Of a DNA stretch of 5,474 bases, positions 1 through 5,474 are shown in pieces. The stretch is from contig JAAYUH010000170.1 of the NCBI GenBank assembly GCA_012517755.1, positions 1 through 5,474 on the forward strand. Reading direction: 5' to 3'. The notes under the pieces were generated by a model. The model had not been told where the DNA came from. It saw nothing but the letters and a program-made list of their open reading frames with translations, and searched no databases. The position numbers and the translations under genes are program-made. Each line of letters starts with the position of its first letter. Within the stretch, counting starts at the first letter, position 1. The stretch is from a bacterium (lineage in GTDB: Bacteria; Caldisericota; Caldisericia; B22-G15).

Positions 1-762
1 ATCCGAAACTTTGAAAGTCAATGCTATCTCTTTATTAGAAGGGACCATAATAAAATCTTCTTTATCATAACCCTCAAATAATTCTATTGTTTCATCATAA
101 CCAGAAATTAATTCTAATTTATAACAAACATCAAAAGTTGATACAAGATCACCATTATCTGAAATAACCTTGTATCTTCCAATTTCATCAAACGAAATCT
201 CTTGTGCAAAATACCTTTCATCTGGATATTGTGATTCTGTTGTTTCAAAATGTACTTTTTTACCACTCGGGAAAACAACATCAAAACCTTCAATATTTTC
301 TAACGCATATCCACTGATAGTTAACTCATCATTCAAATAAATTTTAGAATAAGCATAAAATGCTGCTGAACAACAAACTTCATATAAGGTGTATTTATCA
401 AAAATGATTGGACCAACAATAGAATGTTTGTTTCTTAAACTTTCTTCAGTCTCTTTTTCTTGTGAGATTTCAACAAGTTCAATATCAATTTCGTTTGTCT
501 TCTCATTTATTTCGATTACACTGTTATATTCAGAAAAACCATCTTTTATTAATTTCAGAAAATATTTACCATATTTCAACTTAAACTCAATTGGTGTTAC
601 TCCAATTTCTTCATTATCTATATAAAGAATTGCTCCTTCAGGTTTTGAATTAAATTTTACTGTCTTTTCATCTATTTTTTTTATGCATGAACTCACAGAA
701 AAAATAACTATCAAACAAACTAAAATCAAAATAAGTAAATTACTCTTTTTCATATATATCAT
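1..762 (-). CDS. Predicted lipoprotein with PEGA-like domain (3' end beyond window)
   Basis: The frame is open for 254 codons from position 762 to the left edge, so the C-terminus is missing. A short basic N-terminus is followed by a hydrophobic stretch (about residues 9-23) and a lipobox V-S-S-C at residues 23-26. Signal peptidase II cleavage and lipid anchoring at Cys26 are therefore expected. Residues about 34-95 resemble a PEGA domain: SKPEGAILYIDNEEIGVTP, then a short beta hairpin and KDGF, a surface beta-domain usual in envelope proteins. Residues about 112-212 look beta-rich, with an Ig-like turn (FDEIGRYKV at 191-199) and a Cys130-Cys131 pair. I do not recognise the whole protein. Start choice: ATG at 762 lies 5 nt after GGAGG (768-772), whereas the in-frame ATG at 753 is 14 nt away; both leave the lipobox intact. 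The gene is divergent from uvrB. Lipoprotein is a fairly safe call, PEGA is likely, and the function is unknown. Confidence 0.8.
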   Translation of the reverse strand, partial: MIYMKKSNLLILILVCLIVIFSVSSCIKKIDEKTVKFNSKPEGAILYIDNEEIGVTPIEFKLKYGKYFLKLIKDGFSEYNSVIEINEKTNEIDIELVEISQEKETEESLRNKHSIVGPIIFDKYTLYEVCCSAAFYAYSKIYLNDELTISGYALENIEGFDVVFPSGKKVHFETTESQYPDERYFAQEISFDEIGRYKVISDNGDLVSTFDVCYKLELISGYDETIELFEGYDKEDFIMVPSNKEIALTFKVSD

Positions 763-767
763 TTAAA

Positions 768-772
768 CCTCC
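768..772 (-). promoter_or_regulatory. Shine-Dalgarno site that decides the lipoprotein start
   Basis: On the minus strand GGAGG lies 5 nt before an ATG at 762-760 and 14 nt before a second in-frame ATG at 753-751. The spacing favours the upstream codon, which adds Met-Ile-Tyr to the N-terminus. Confidence 0.7.
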
Positions 773-778
773 AATTAC

Positions 779-807
779 ATTTTACAACCTATTAAAAGAG
801 TTTACAA
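779..807 (-). promoter_or_regulatory. Candidate promoter for the lipoprotein gene
   Basis: Reading the minus strand, TTGTAA (807-802) is separated by 17 nt from TAAAAT (784-779). The -10 matches TATAAT at 5 of 6 positions and the -35 matches TTGACA at 4 of 6. The -35 sits inside one arm of the inverted repeat at 799-833, so a protein bound there would block this promoter. Transcription would start near 772, leaving a very short leader that begins at the Shine-Dalgarno site; this lowers confidence. The region is AT-rich, so chance matches are common. Confidence 0.3.
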
Positions 808-833
808 AAGTAGACAGCCTATTTTTGTAAACT
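799..833. repeat. Near-perfect inverted repeat / hairpin
   Basis: The left arm AGTTTACAAAAGTAG (799-813) pairs with the right arm CTATTTTTGTAAACT (819-833) around a 5-nt spacer ACAGC. Fourteen of 15 pairs are Watson-Crick and the outer 11 bp are perfect; the one mismatch (810/822) is a G-T pair. No T-run follows on the plus strand, and only a short TCTTTT follows the stem on the minus strand, so it is not a convincing terminator. It lies 37 bp upstream of the lipoprotein start. It could be an operator, an RNA leader hairpin, or the end or remnant of a small mobile element. Confidence 0.7.
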
Positions 834-899
834 AAGAAGAGATATCTAAAACTTTTAAAATATCAAATTTTTGTTAGTATTTTAATAAAAAATGTGTTA

Positions 900-942
900 T
901 TGCAAGACCTGACTCCCATATTTCTTGCAAGACCTGACCCCA
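900..942. repeat. Two direct copies of a 14-mer at 25-bp period
   Basis: TTGCAAGACCTGAC occurs at 900-913 and again at 925-938. The copies continue as TCCC and CCCA respectively. The unit is clearly more GC-rich than the surrounding intergenic DNA. In reverse complement it reads GGGGTCAGGTCTTGCAA (second copy), a motif I associate from memory with intergenic repeats near REP-associated or IS200-like tyrosine transposases; that link is not shown here. The second copy ends 9 bp before the -35 of the uvrB promoter. A tandem regulator site is an alternative reading. Confidence 0.65.
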
Positions 943-950
943 GAAATAAG

Positions 951-979
951 TTGAGAATTTGGAAGGTTTAAGGTAAAAT
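951..979 (+). promoter_or_regulatory. Probable sigma-70-type promoter of the uvrB operon
   Basis: TTGAGA (951-956) and TAAAAT (974-979) are separated by exactly 17 nt; each matches its consensus hexamer at 5 of 6 positions. Transcription would start near 986, giving a leader of only about 9 nt before the uvrB ATG at 995. That fits the weak purine-rich AAGAAGAG there in place of a strong Shine-Dalgarno. No GAAC-N4-GTTC type LexA box is visible around it, though SOS boxes differ among phyla. Confidence 0.55.
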
Positions 980-994
980 TATAAAAAGAAGAGT

Positions 995-2998
995 ATGAAA
1001 GAAGATGAGTTTAAACTTATATCAGATTATAAACCAAAAGGTGACCAACCTCAAGCTATTGATAAACTCGTAGAAGGAATAAAAAAGGGTTTAAGATTCC
1101 AAACACTGCTCGGAGTTACAGGCTCTGGAAAAACATACACAATGGCTAATGTTATTGCAAGAGTTAATAAACCAACTCTTGTTTTGTGTCACAATAAAAC
1201 TTTAGCTGCTCAACTTTATTCAGAGTTTAGAGACCTATTTCCTGAAAATAGAGTTGAGTATTTTGTTAGTTATTATGACTACTATCAACCAGAAGCATAT
1301 GTTCCACAATCAGATCTTTATATTGAAAAAGATGCTGACATAAATGAGGACATTGTTAAGTTAAGACATAAAACTTTAAGAAGTTTAATGGAAAGAAGAG
1401 ATACAATTGTTGTTTCATCTGTTTCTTGTATCTATGGTTGGGATGACCCAACTGAATACTTAAAAGGATTAATAAAAATAAAAGTGGGGGATGAAATAAA
1501 TAGAAGGGAATTAATAAAAGAACTTATACTGCTTCAGTATGAGAGAAATGAGATAGATTTTTCAAGAGGAAAAATTAGAGTAAGAGGTGATATATTAGAT
1601 GTTTATCCTGTTGATATGGATTATGCAGTAAGAGTTGAATTTTTTGGAGATACAATAGATAAAATTTCATTGATTGATCCTCTTTTAACAACAAAAATAG
1701 AAGATTTGGAGAGTTTCATATTTTTCCCTGCAAAGCAGTTTTTAACAACAGAAGAAAGAGTTTATAAAGCAGTTGAAAGTATAAAGAGAGAATTAAAAGA
1801 AAGAGTTGACTATTTTCTGTCTCAAAAGAAATTTCTTGAAGCAGAAAGATTAACTCAAAGGACAAATTTTGATATCGAGATGCTTATTGAAACTGGTTAT
1901 GTTAAAGGAATTGAAAATTATACAAGACACCTTTCAGGGAGAAAAGAAGGAGAACCTCCATATACAATTATTGATTATTTTCCTTCTGATTTTTTAGTTT
2001 TTATAGATGAATGTCATATTACTGTTCCTCAATTAAGAGGTATGTATAATGGAGATAGATCAAGAAAAGAATCACTTGTTGATTATGGATTCAGATTACC
2101 ATCCTGTCTTGATAATAGACCTTTAAGATATGATGAGTTTTTAGAAAAGATTAATCAGGTAATTTTTGTTTCAGCAACTCCATCTGATTATGAATTATCA
2201 ATTTCAGATCAGGTTGTTGAACAGTTAATAAGACCAACAGGTCTTGTTGATCCATTAGTTGAAGTAAGAAGTTCTAAAGGGCAAATAGAAGATTTAATAA
2301 ATGAGATAAACCAGAGGGTTGAAAAAAATGAAAGAGTTCTTGTAACTACTCTTACAAAAAGAATTGCAGAAGATTTAACAACATATCTCTATGAAAGAGG
2401 AATAAGGGTGAGGTATCTACATTCAGATATTGAAACATTAAAAAGAGCAGAAATAATAAAAGATTTAAGAAAAGGAGATTTTGATTGTCTTGTAGGAATT
2501 AATCTTTTAAGAGAAGGACTCGATCTCCCAGAGGTCACTCTTGTTGCTATTCTTGATGCAGACAAAGAAGGTTTTTTAAGATCACATACATCTTTAATTC
2601 AGACAATAGGAAGAGCAGCAAGAAATGTTAGTGGTAAAGTTATAATGTATGCTGATGAAGTTACAGAATCAATGAAAAAAGCAATTGATGAAACCAACAG
2701 AAGGAGAAAGGTTCAAATAGAATTTAATGAAAAGCATGGAATAAAGCCAGAGTCAATAAGAAAAGCAGTTAAAGTTTTGATAGATATTCCATATAAAGAA
2801 AAAGAAGAGATAGCGGAGTTTGTAAAAGAGAGTGAAAGTTATATGAGTAAAGATGATTTAGAATATTTAATAACTCAACTTGAAGAAGAGATGCAACTTA
2901 GGGCAGAAACTCTTGAGTTTGAAGAAGCAGCAAGAATTAGAGATAAAGTCTTCGAGTTAAAAAAAAGAATAAATCTACTTAAAAAGGAGAAAATTTGA
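995..2998 (+). CDS. uvrB: UvrB, excinuclease ABC subunit B
   Basis: UvrB is the damage-verifying, DNA-clamping helicase-like subunit of cytoplasmic nucleotide excision repair; UvrA loads it and it recruits UvrC. The protein has 667 residues, the usual family length. Visible in order: the N-terminal KPKGDQPQAI Q-motif region (13-22), Walker A GVTGSGKT (40-47), the beta-hairpin YYDYYQPEAYVP (93-104) that pins damaged DNA, the Walker B box D338-E-C-H341, GMYNGDRSRKE (349-359), LPSCLDNRPL (368-377), motif III VSATP (392-396), GINLLREGLDLPEV (501-514), motif VI QTIGRAARN (536-544), and a C-terminal UVR coiled-coil domain (about 622-660) that contacts UvrC. The start is supported by alignment with known UvrB N-termini. 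The Shine-Dalgarno is weak. One oddity is DECH where UvrB usually has DESH. This is the first gene of the apparent operon; its stop is 1 bp before the next ATG. Identification is secure. Confidence 0.98.
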   Translation: MKEDEFKLISDYKPKGDQPQAIDKLVEGIKKGLRFQTLLGVTGSGKTYTMANVIARVNKPTLVLCHNKTLAAQLYSEFRDLFPENRVEYFVSYYDYYQPEAYVPQSDLYIEKDADINEDIVKLRHKTLRSLMERRDTIVVSSVSCIYGWDDPTEYLKGLIKIKVGDEINRRELIKELILLQYERNEIDFSRGKIRVRGDILDVYPVDMDYAVRVEFFGDTIDKISLIDPLLTTKIEDLESFIFFPAKQFLTTEERVYKAVESIKRELKERVDYFLSQKKFLEAERLTQRTNFDIEMLIETGYVKGIENYTRHLSGRKEGEPPYTIIDYFPSDFLVFIDECHITVPQLRGMYNGDRSRKESLVDYGFRLPSCLDNRPLRYDEFLEKINQVIFVSATPSDYELSISDQVVEQLIRPTGLVDPLVEVRSSKGQIEDLINEINQRVEKNERVLVTTLTKRIAEDLTTYLYERGIRVRYLHSDIETLKRAEIIKDLRKGDFDCLVGINLLREGLDLPEVTLVAILDADKEGFLRSHTSLIQTIGRAARNVSGKVIMYADEVTESMKKAIDETNRRRKVQIEFNEKHGIKPESIRKAVKVLIDIPYKEKEEIAEFVKESESYMSKDDLEYLITQLEEEMQLRAETLEFEEAARIRDKVFELKKRINLLKKEKI

Positions 2999-2999
2999 A

Positions 3000-3911
3000 A
3001 TGGTTTTATCAGTAATTTTAAATCCATTTGTTGAACTGAATCTTAAAACAAAAAAATTAAACTATGGTGAAACAAATCTTGTTGATGTAAAAGATAAAAT
3101 TGCAGGAGGAAGAGGTATAAATGCATCAAGAGTTATAAAAAAGATTGGGGGAGATGTCACAGCATTAAGTATAATTGGAGAAAAAAATGGCGAATTTATA
3201 AAAGATTCTTTAAAAGAAGAAAATGTTGATTTTGTATATGTTTTAAGCGACGAAGAAAATCCACTTCATTTAAAAATATTTGATGAAAGAGGAATAGAAA
3301 CAGATATAATTGAATCAGACCCAATCGTTTCACCAGTAGATATAAAAAGGTTTGAAGATAAATTTAGAGAAATTGTTGAAAATTATAGTGTCATACTTTT
3401 TACAGATAGAACCCCAAATGGTATATGCTATGATATTTTTAAACATTTAATCACAATTGCAAAAGATAGAAATAAAATAACTATCCTTGATGCAAAAAAT
3501 GATTTTTTAAAAGAAGGCCTTAAAGGAGAACCAACAATTTCGAGAATTGACAAAAGTGATTTTGATAATCTCACTGGCTCAAGTTTTGTCTCAATAATAA
3601 AAAGATTTAAATCATATAATGGCAGTAAACCAGAATATTTTTTAATCCATATTGATAAAAATAATCTCATATTTAATTATGAAGATAAATACTACAACAT
3701 TCTATCGAAAGAAATACCAGGCGATATTAGTGATAGTTTAGTTAAAGATATATTTGATGGTGTTTTAACATATTACCTTGATAATGGAAAAGATATATAT
3801 GATTCTATCCAGCTTGCTTTCTTTGCTTCTTTAAAAAGTGATATAAATAATATATTAATACCAAAATCAATGGCTGATGTCTATAAAGAGGTTATTATAA
3901 GAGAAATTTAA
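3000..3911 (+). CDS. Divergent PfkB-family (1-phosphofructokinase-like) protein
   Basis: The 303-residue length and layout match the FruK/LacC branch of PfkB sugar kinases, which phosphorylate fructose-1-phosphate or tagatose-6-phosphate with ATP. The N-terminus VILNPFVELN (5-14) and GGRGINASRVIKKIGGDVTALSIIG (36-60) are clearly of this type. The rest is eroded: Asp of the usual NPAxD is Glu12; Lys of GGKGxN is Arg38; the GSLPPG loop is TDRTPNG (135-141); the KPN element is RID (182-184); and the C-terminal anion-hole GAGDS reads D-I-S-D-S (242-246), keeping the candidate catalytic Asp245 but losing both glycines. Catalysis may be altered or lost, and substrate cannot be predicted. AAGGAG (2984-2989) inside the end of uvrB lies 10 nt before the ATG. 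The stop overlaps the next start as TAATG, suggesting translational coupling. Family call is good; enzymatic activity is uncertain. Confidence 0.8.
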   Translation: MVLSVILNPFVELNLKTKKLNYGETNLVDVKDKIAGGRGINASRVIKKIGGDVTALSIIGEKNGEFIKDSLKEENVDFVYVLSDEENPLHLKIFDERGIETDIIESDPIVSPVDIKRFEDKFREIVENYSVILFTDRTPNGICYDIFKHLITIAKDRNKITILDAKNDFLKEGLKGEPTISRIDKSDFDNLTGSSFVSIIKRFKSYNGSKPEYFLIHIDKNNLIFNYEDKYYNILSKEIPGDISDSLVKDIFDGVLTYYLDNGKDIYDSIQLAFFASLKSDINNILIPKSMADVYKEVIIREI

Positions 3912-5149
3912 TGATAGTTTATCTATCTATTGGAAGTAATATTGAACCAAAAAGAGAGAATATTATAAATGCTATTAAACTGATAAGAGAAATTGCTGAA
4001 GTTAAGGAAGTATCATCGCTTTATGAAACAGAACCATGGGGTACAATGAAAAATCAGGATAACTTTTATAACATAATTTTGAAATGTGAAACAAATTTTG
4101 AACCAGAAATATTTATAAAATTTTTGAAAGAGATAGAAAAAAAGATAGGAAGAGTTGAAGGAATGAAATGGGGACCAAGAGAAATAGATATAGATATTAT
4201 TCTTTATGAAGATAGAATAATTAATAGAAGCGATTTAACTATTCCACATAAATATTTTCAGGAGAGAGGTTTTGTAGTCATACCTTTATATGAAGTAGAC
4301 AAAATTATAGTGAACCCTTTGAATAGAAATAAAATATCTGAAATATATGAAAAGGTTGATAAAAAAGGAGTTAAAAAAATAGAGGATTACTCTTTTAAAA
4401 AAGATGTTTATTCAGAGATAAATGAAAATCTTTTAAAAATAGAAAACCTAAAAATTTCGATTTATGATGAGATAGATTCAACACAGAAATATTTAATGGA
4501 AAATTTCGAATTAAATAAACTTATAATATCAAAAGTCCAAAAAAGGGGGCATGGAAGAAAAAACAATGAATGGTTATCAGAAAAAGGTGGGTTATATTTT
4601 TCATTTTCAGTAGAGCCAATAGAATATATCTATTTTTTACCAATTTTAACCTCTTATTCAATTGGAAAAGTTTTGAAAAAATTAAATTTTAATTCAATAA
4701 AAATAAAAATTCCAAATGATGTTTACCTTAATAATAAAAAGGTTTGTGGTGTTATAAGTGAAAGTTATTTTAAAGGAGATAAACTTCTTGGTGAAGGTAT
4801 TGGAGTTGGATTAAATGTGAACCAAAATATAGATGATTTCCCAAATGAATATTTAGATAGATTAACCTCTTTATTTATTGAAAGTAAAAAGTTATTTTTT
4901 CTTGATAATATAGTTAATCTTTTTTTTGATGAGTTTAAGAATAATCTTGATAGTTTAATAAAGAAGGATATTAAAAAAATTCTTGACGAACTTACAAAGG
5001 ATTTCAAAATATTTGAAGAGCCTTTTTATGTCTTAATAAATAATAAAAAAGAAAAAGTTTATGGAGAAAAATTTATTGACGATAAGACTATTTATGTAAA
5101 AAAAGAAGATAAAGAAGGTTTTGAGATTCCTCTTCACTCAATACCATAA
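3911..5149 (+). CDS. folK-birA: HPPK (FolK) - biotin-protein ligase (BirA) fusion
   Basis: Two enzymes lie in one 412-residue frame. Residues 1 to about 158 are HPPK, which transfers pyrophosphate from ATP to 6-hydroxymethyl-dihydropterin in folate synthesis: LSIGSN (5-10), SSLYETEPWG (35-44), QDNFYN (49-54), WGPREIDIDIILY (87-99) with metal-binding Asp93 and Asp95, and LTIPHKYFQERGF (109-121). After a short linker, residues about 178-412 are a biotin-protein ligase, which makes biotinyl-AMP and biotinylates carboxylase carrier domains: DSTQ (189-192), RGHGR (212-216) for the usual GRGR loop, GGLYFSF (226-232), KIPND (266-270) for the usual KWPND, KKVCGVISE (276-284) with the likely catalytic Lys277, GVGLNVN (298-304), and a small C-terminal SH3-like domain (about 366-412). 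There is no DNA-binding HTH, so a repressor role is unlikely. No in-frame ATG, GTG or TTG lies between residues 138 and 195, so the ligase is not readily translated alone. The Shine-Dalgarno is weak; coupling to the upstream stop is likely. Confidence 0.93.
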   Translation: MIVYLSIGSNIEPKRENIINAIKLIREIAEVKEVSSLYETEPWGTMKNQDNFYNIILKCETNFEPEIFIKFLKEIEKKIGRVEGMKWGPREIDIDIILYEDRIINRSDLTIPHKYFQERGFVVIPLYEVDKIIVNPLNRNKISEIYEKVDKKGVKKIEDYSFKKDVYSEINENLLKIENLKISIYDEIDSTQKYLMENFELNKLIISKVQKRGHGRKNNEWLSEKGGLYFSFSVEPIEYIYFLPILTSYSIGKVLKKLNFNSIKIKIPNDVYLNNKKVCGVISESYFKGDKLLGEGIGVGLNVNQNIDDFPNEYLDRLTSLFIESKKLFFLDNIVNLFFDEFKNNLDSLIKKDIKKILDELTKDFKIFEEPFYVLINNKKEKVYGEKFIDDKTIYVKKEDKEGFEIPLHSIP

Positions 5150-5166
5150 AATAAAAAGGAGGAGTT

Positions 5167-5474
5167 ATGAAAATTGATGAAATAGTTGTTGATGAACCAG
5201 GAAAAAAACTTTTTCTATTAGGAAATGAGGCAATTGTAAGAGGATTTATAGAAGGGGGTGGTAAATTTGCTGCAGCATATCCAGGCACACCATCATCAGA
5301 AATTGGAGATACTTTGAGTAAAATAGGTAAACTTGCTGATATAAATTTTGAATTTTCAACAAATGAAAAAGTTGCTTTTGAAGTTTCTGCTGCTTCTTCC
5401 TTATCAGGTTTTCGCAGTATGACTTTTATGAAACATGTTGGACTTAATGTAGCAATGGATTCATTTATGACATC
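5167..5474 (+). CDS. iorA: Indolepyruvate:ferredoxin oxidoreductase alpha subunit, N-terminal part
   Basis: IorA is the thiamine-diphosphate and iron-sulfur subunit of an oxygen-sensitive cytoplasmic enzyme. It oxidises aryl pyruvates such as indolepyruvate to the acyl-CoA and passes electrons to ferredoxin in anaerobic amino-acid metabolism. Only 102 codons are visible before the right edge, and the frame remains open. Diagnostic stretches are LLGNEAIVRGFIEGG (17-31), AAYPGTPSSEI (36-46), STNEKVAFEVSAASSLSG (64-81) and MKHVGLNVAMDSFMT (88-102), matching the N-terminal pyruvate:ferredoxin-oxidoreductase-type domain. The C-terminal thiamine-diphosphate and ferredoxin-like domains would lie outside the window. 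The start at 5167 is backed by AAGGAGG (5156-5162) ending 4 nt before the ATG; it gives about a dozen more N-terminal residues than the shortest homologues I recall. The gene begins 17 bp after the fusion gene, so it is probably co-transcribed; iorB would be expected further right. Confidence 0.92.
   Translation, partial: MKIDEIVVDEPGKKLFLLGNEAIVRGFIEGGGKFAAAYPGTPSSEIGDTLSKIGKLADINFEFSTNEKVAFEVSAASSLSGFRSMTFMKHVGLNVAMDSFMT

Noticed and set aside
389..625. Plus-strand 78-codon open frame
   Set aside because: It lies entirely antisense to the lipoprotein frame, which has a lipobox, a PEGA-like motif and a strong Shine-Dalgarno; the plus-strand product is low-complexity Ser/Ile/Phe.
675..682. 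Run of eight T (eight A in the coding strand) just after the lipobox as a phase-variation tract
   Set aside because: Similar 8-base A or T runs occur at 2959-2966 in uvrB and near 4920 in the fusion gene, so they reflect base composition rather than a selected switch.
841..864. AT-rich palindrome (GATAT...ATATC with an inner TAAAA-C-TTTTA)
   Set aside because: Short, weak pairs in a very AT-rich stretch; expected by chance and not linked to a gene end.
900..942. Possible CRISPR array
   Set aside because: Only two copies of a 14-mer with an 11-bp gap; repeats and spacers are far too short and no cas gene is near.
940..994. SOS (LexA) box before uvrB
   Set aside because: No GAAC-N4-GTTC or CTG-N10-CAG pattern is visible; the tandem motif at 900-938 does not match a LexA site I know.
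3428..3670. Minus-strand 80-codon open frame within the kinase-like gene
   Set aside because: Antisense shadow of a well-supported gene, no recognisable domain or ribosome binding site.
4385..4445. Sequencing frameshift creating an artificial folK-birA fusion
   Set aside because: Both domains are in the same frame with a natural linker, and no in-frame ATG, GTG or TTG exists near the ligase start, so a lost stop codon between two genes is unlikely.
4765..5007. Minus-strand 80-codon open frame within the fusion gene
   Set aside because: Antisense to the ligase domain; low-complexity Ser/Leu/Lys product typical of the complement of an AT-rich gene.
5088..5288. Minus-strand 66-codon open frame spanning the folK-birA/iorA junction
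   Set aside because: Antisense to two clear genes and with no family resemblance.

Overview
The window comes from a low-GC bacterium (roughly 30% GC by eye). It favours AGA and ATA codons and is rich in Lys, Ile and Glu. The last gene is an indolepyruvate:ferredoxin oxidoreductase alpha subunit (iorA), which points to an anaerobe that handles 2-oxoacids or amino acids through ferredoxin. The lipoprotein signal peptide and the strong Shine-Dalgarno sites fit Bacteria. The phylum cannot be fixed from this sequence; an AT-rich anaerobic or candidate-phylum lineage is a guess only.

Layout. From position 762 down to the left edge, on the minus strand, lies the 5' part of a predicted lipoprotein gene. 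It has a PEGA-like domain followed by a beta-rich region, and it runs off the window. A 232-bp divergent intergenic region (763-994) follows. It holds a candidate minus-strand promoter overlapping a long near-perfect inverted repeat (799-833), an AT-rich stretch, two direct copies of a comparatively GC-rich 14-mer 25 bp apart (900-938), and a good sigma-70-type promoter (951-979) facing uvrB.

From 995 to the right edge are four tightly packed plus-strand genes: uvrB (995-2998), a divergent PfkB/1-phosphofructokinase-like protein (3000-3911), a fusion of HPPK (FolK) with a biotin-protein ligase (3911-5149), and the start of iorA (5167 onward). The junctions are 1 bp, a 1-bp overlap (TAATG) and 17 bp, and I see no terminator between them, so they are probably one transcription unit.

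How the genes fit together. The four operon genes belong to DNA repair, sugar-kinase-like, folate/biotin-enzyme and 2-oxoacid metabolism, and do not form one pathway. The set looks like a compact housekeeping operon. I see no defence system, CRISPR array, complete mobile element or RNA gene. The points most worth checking are the FolK-BirA fusion, the loss of PfkB signature residues in the kinase-like gene, and the two repeat structures in the intergenic region.
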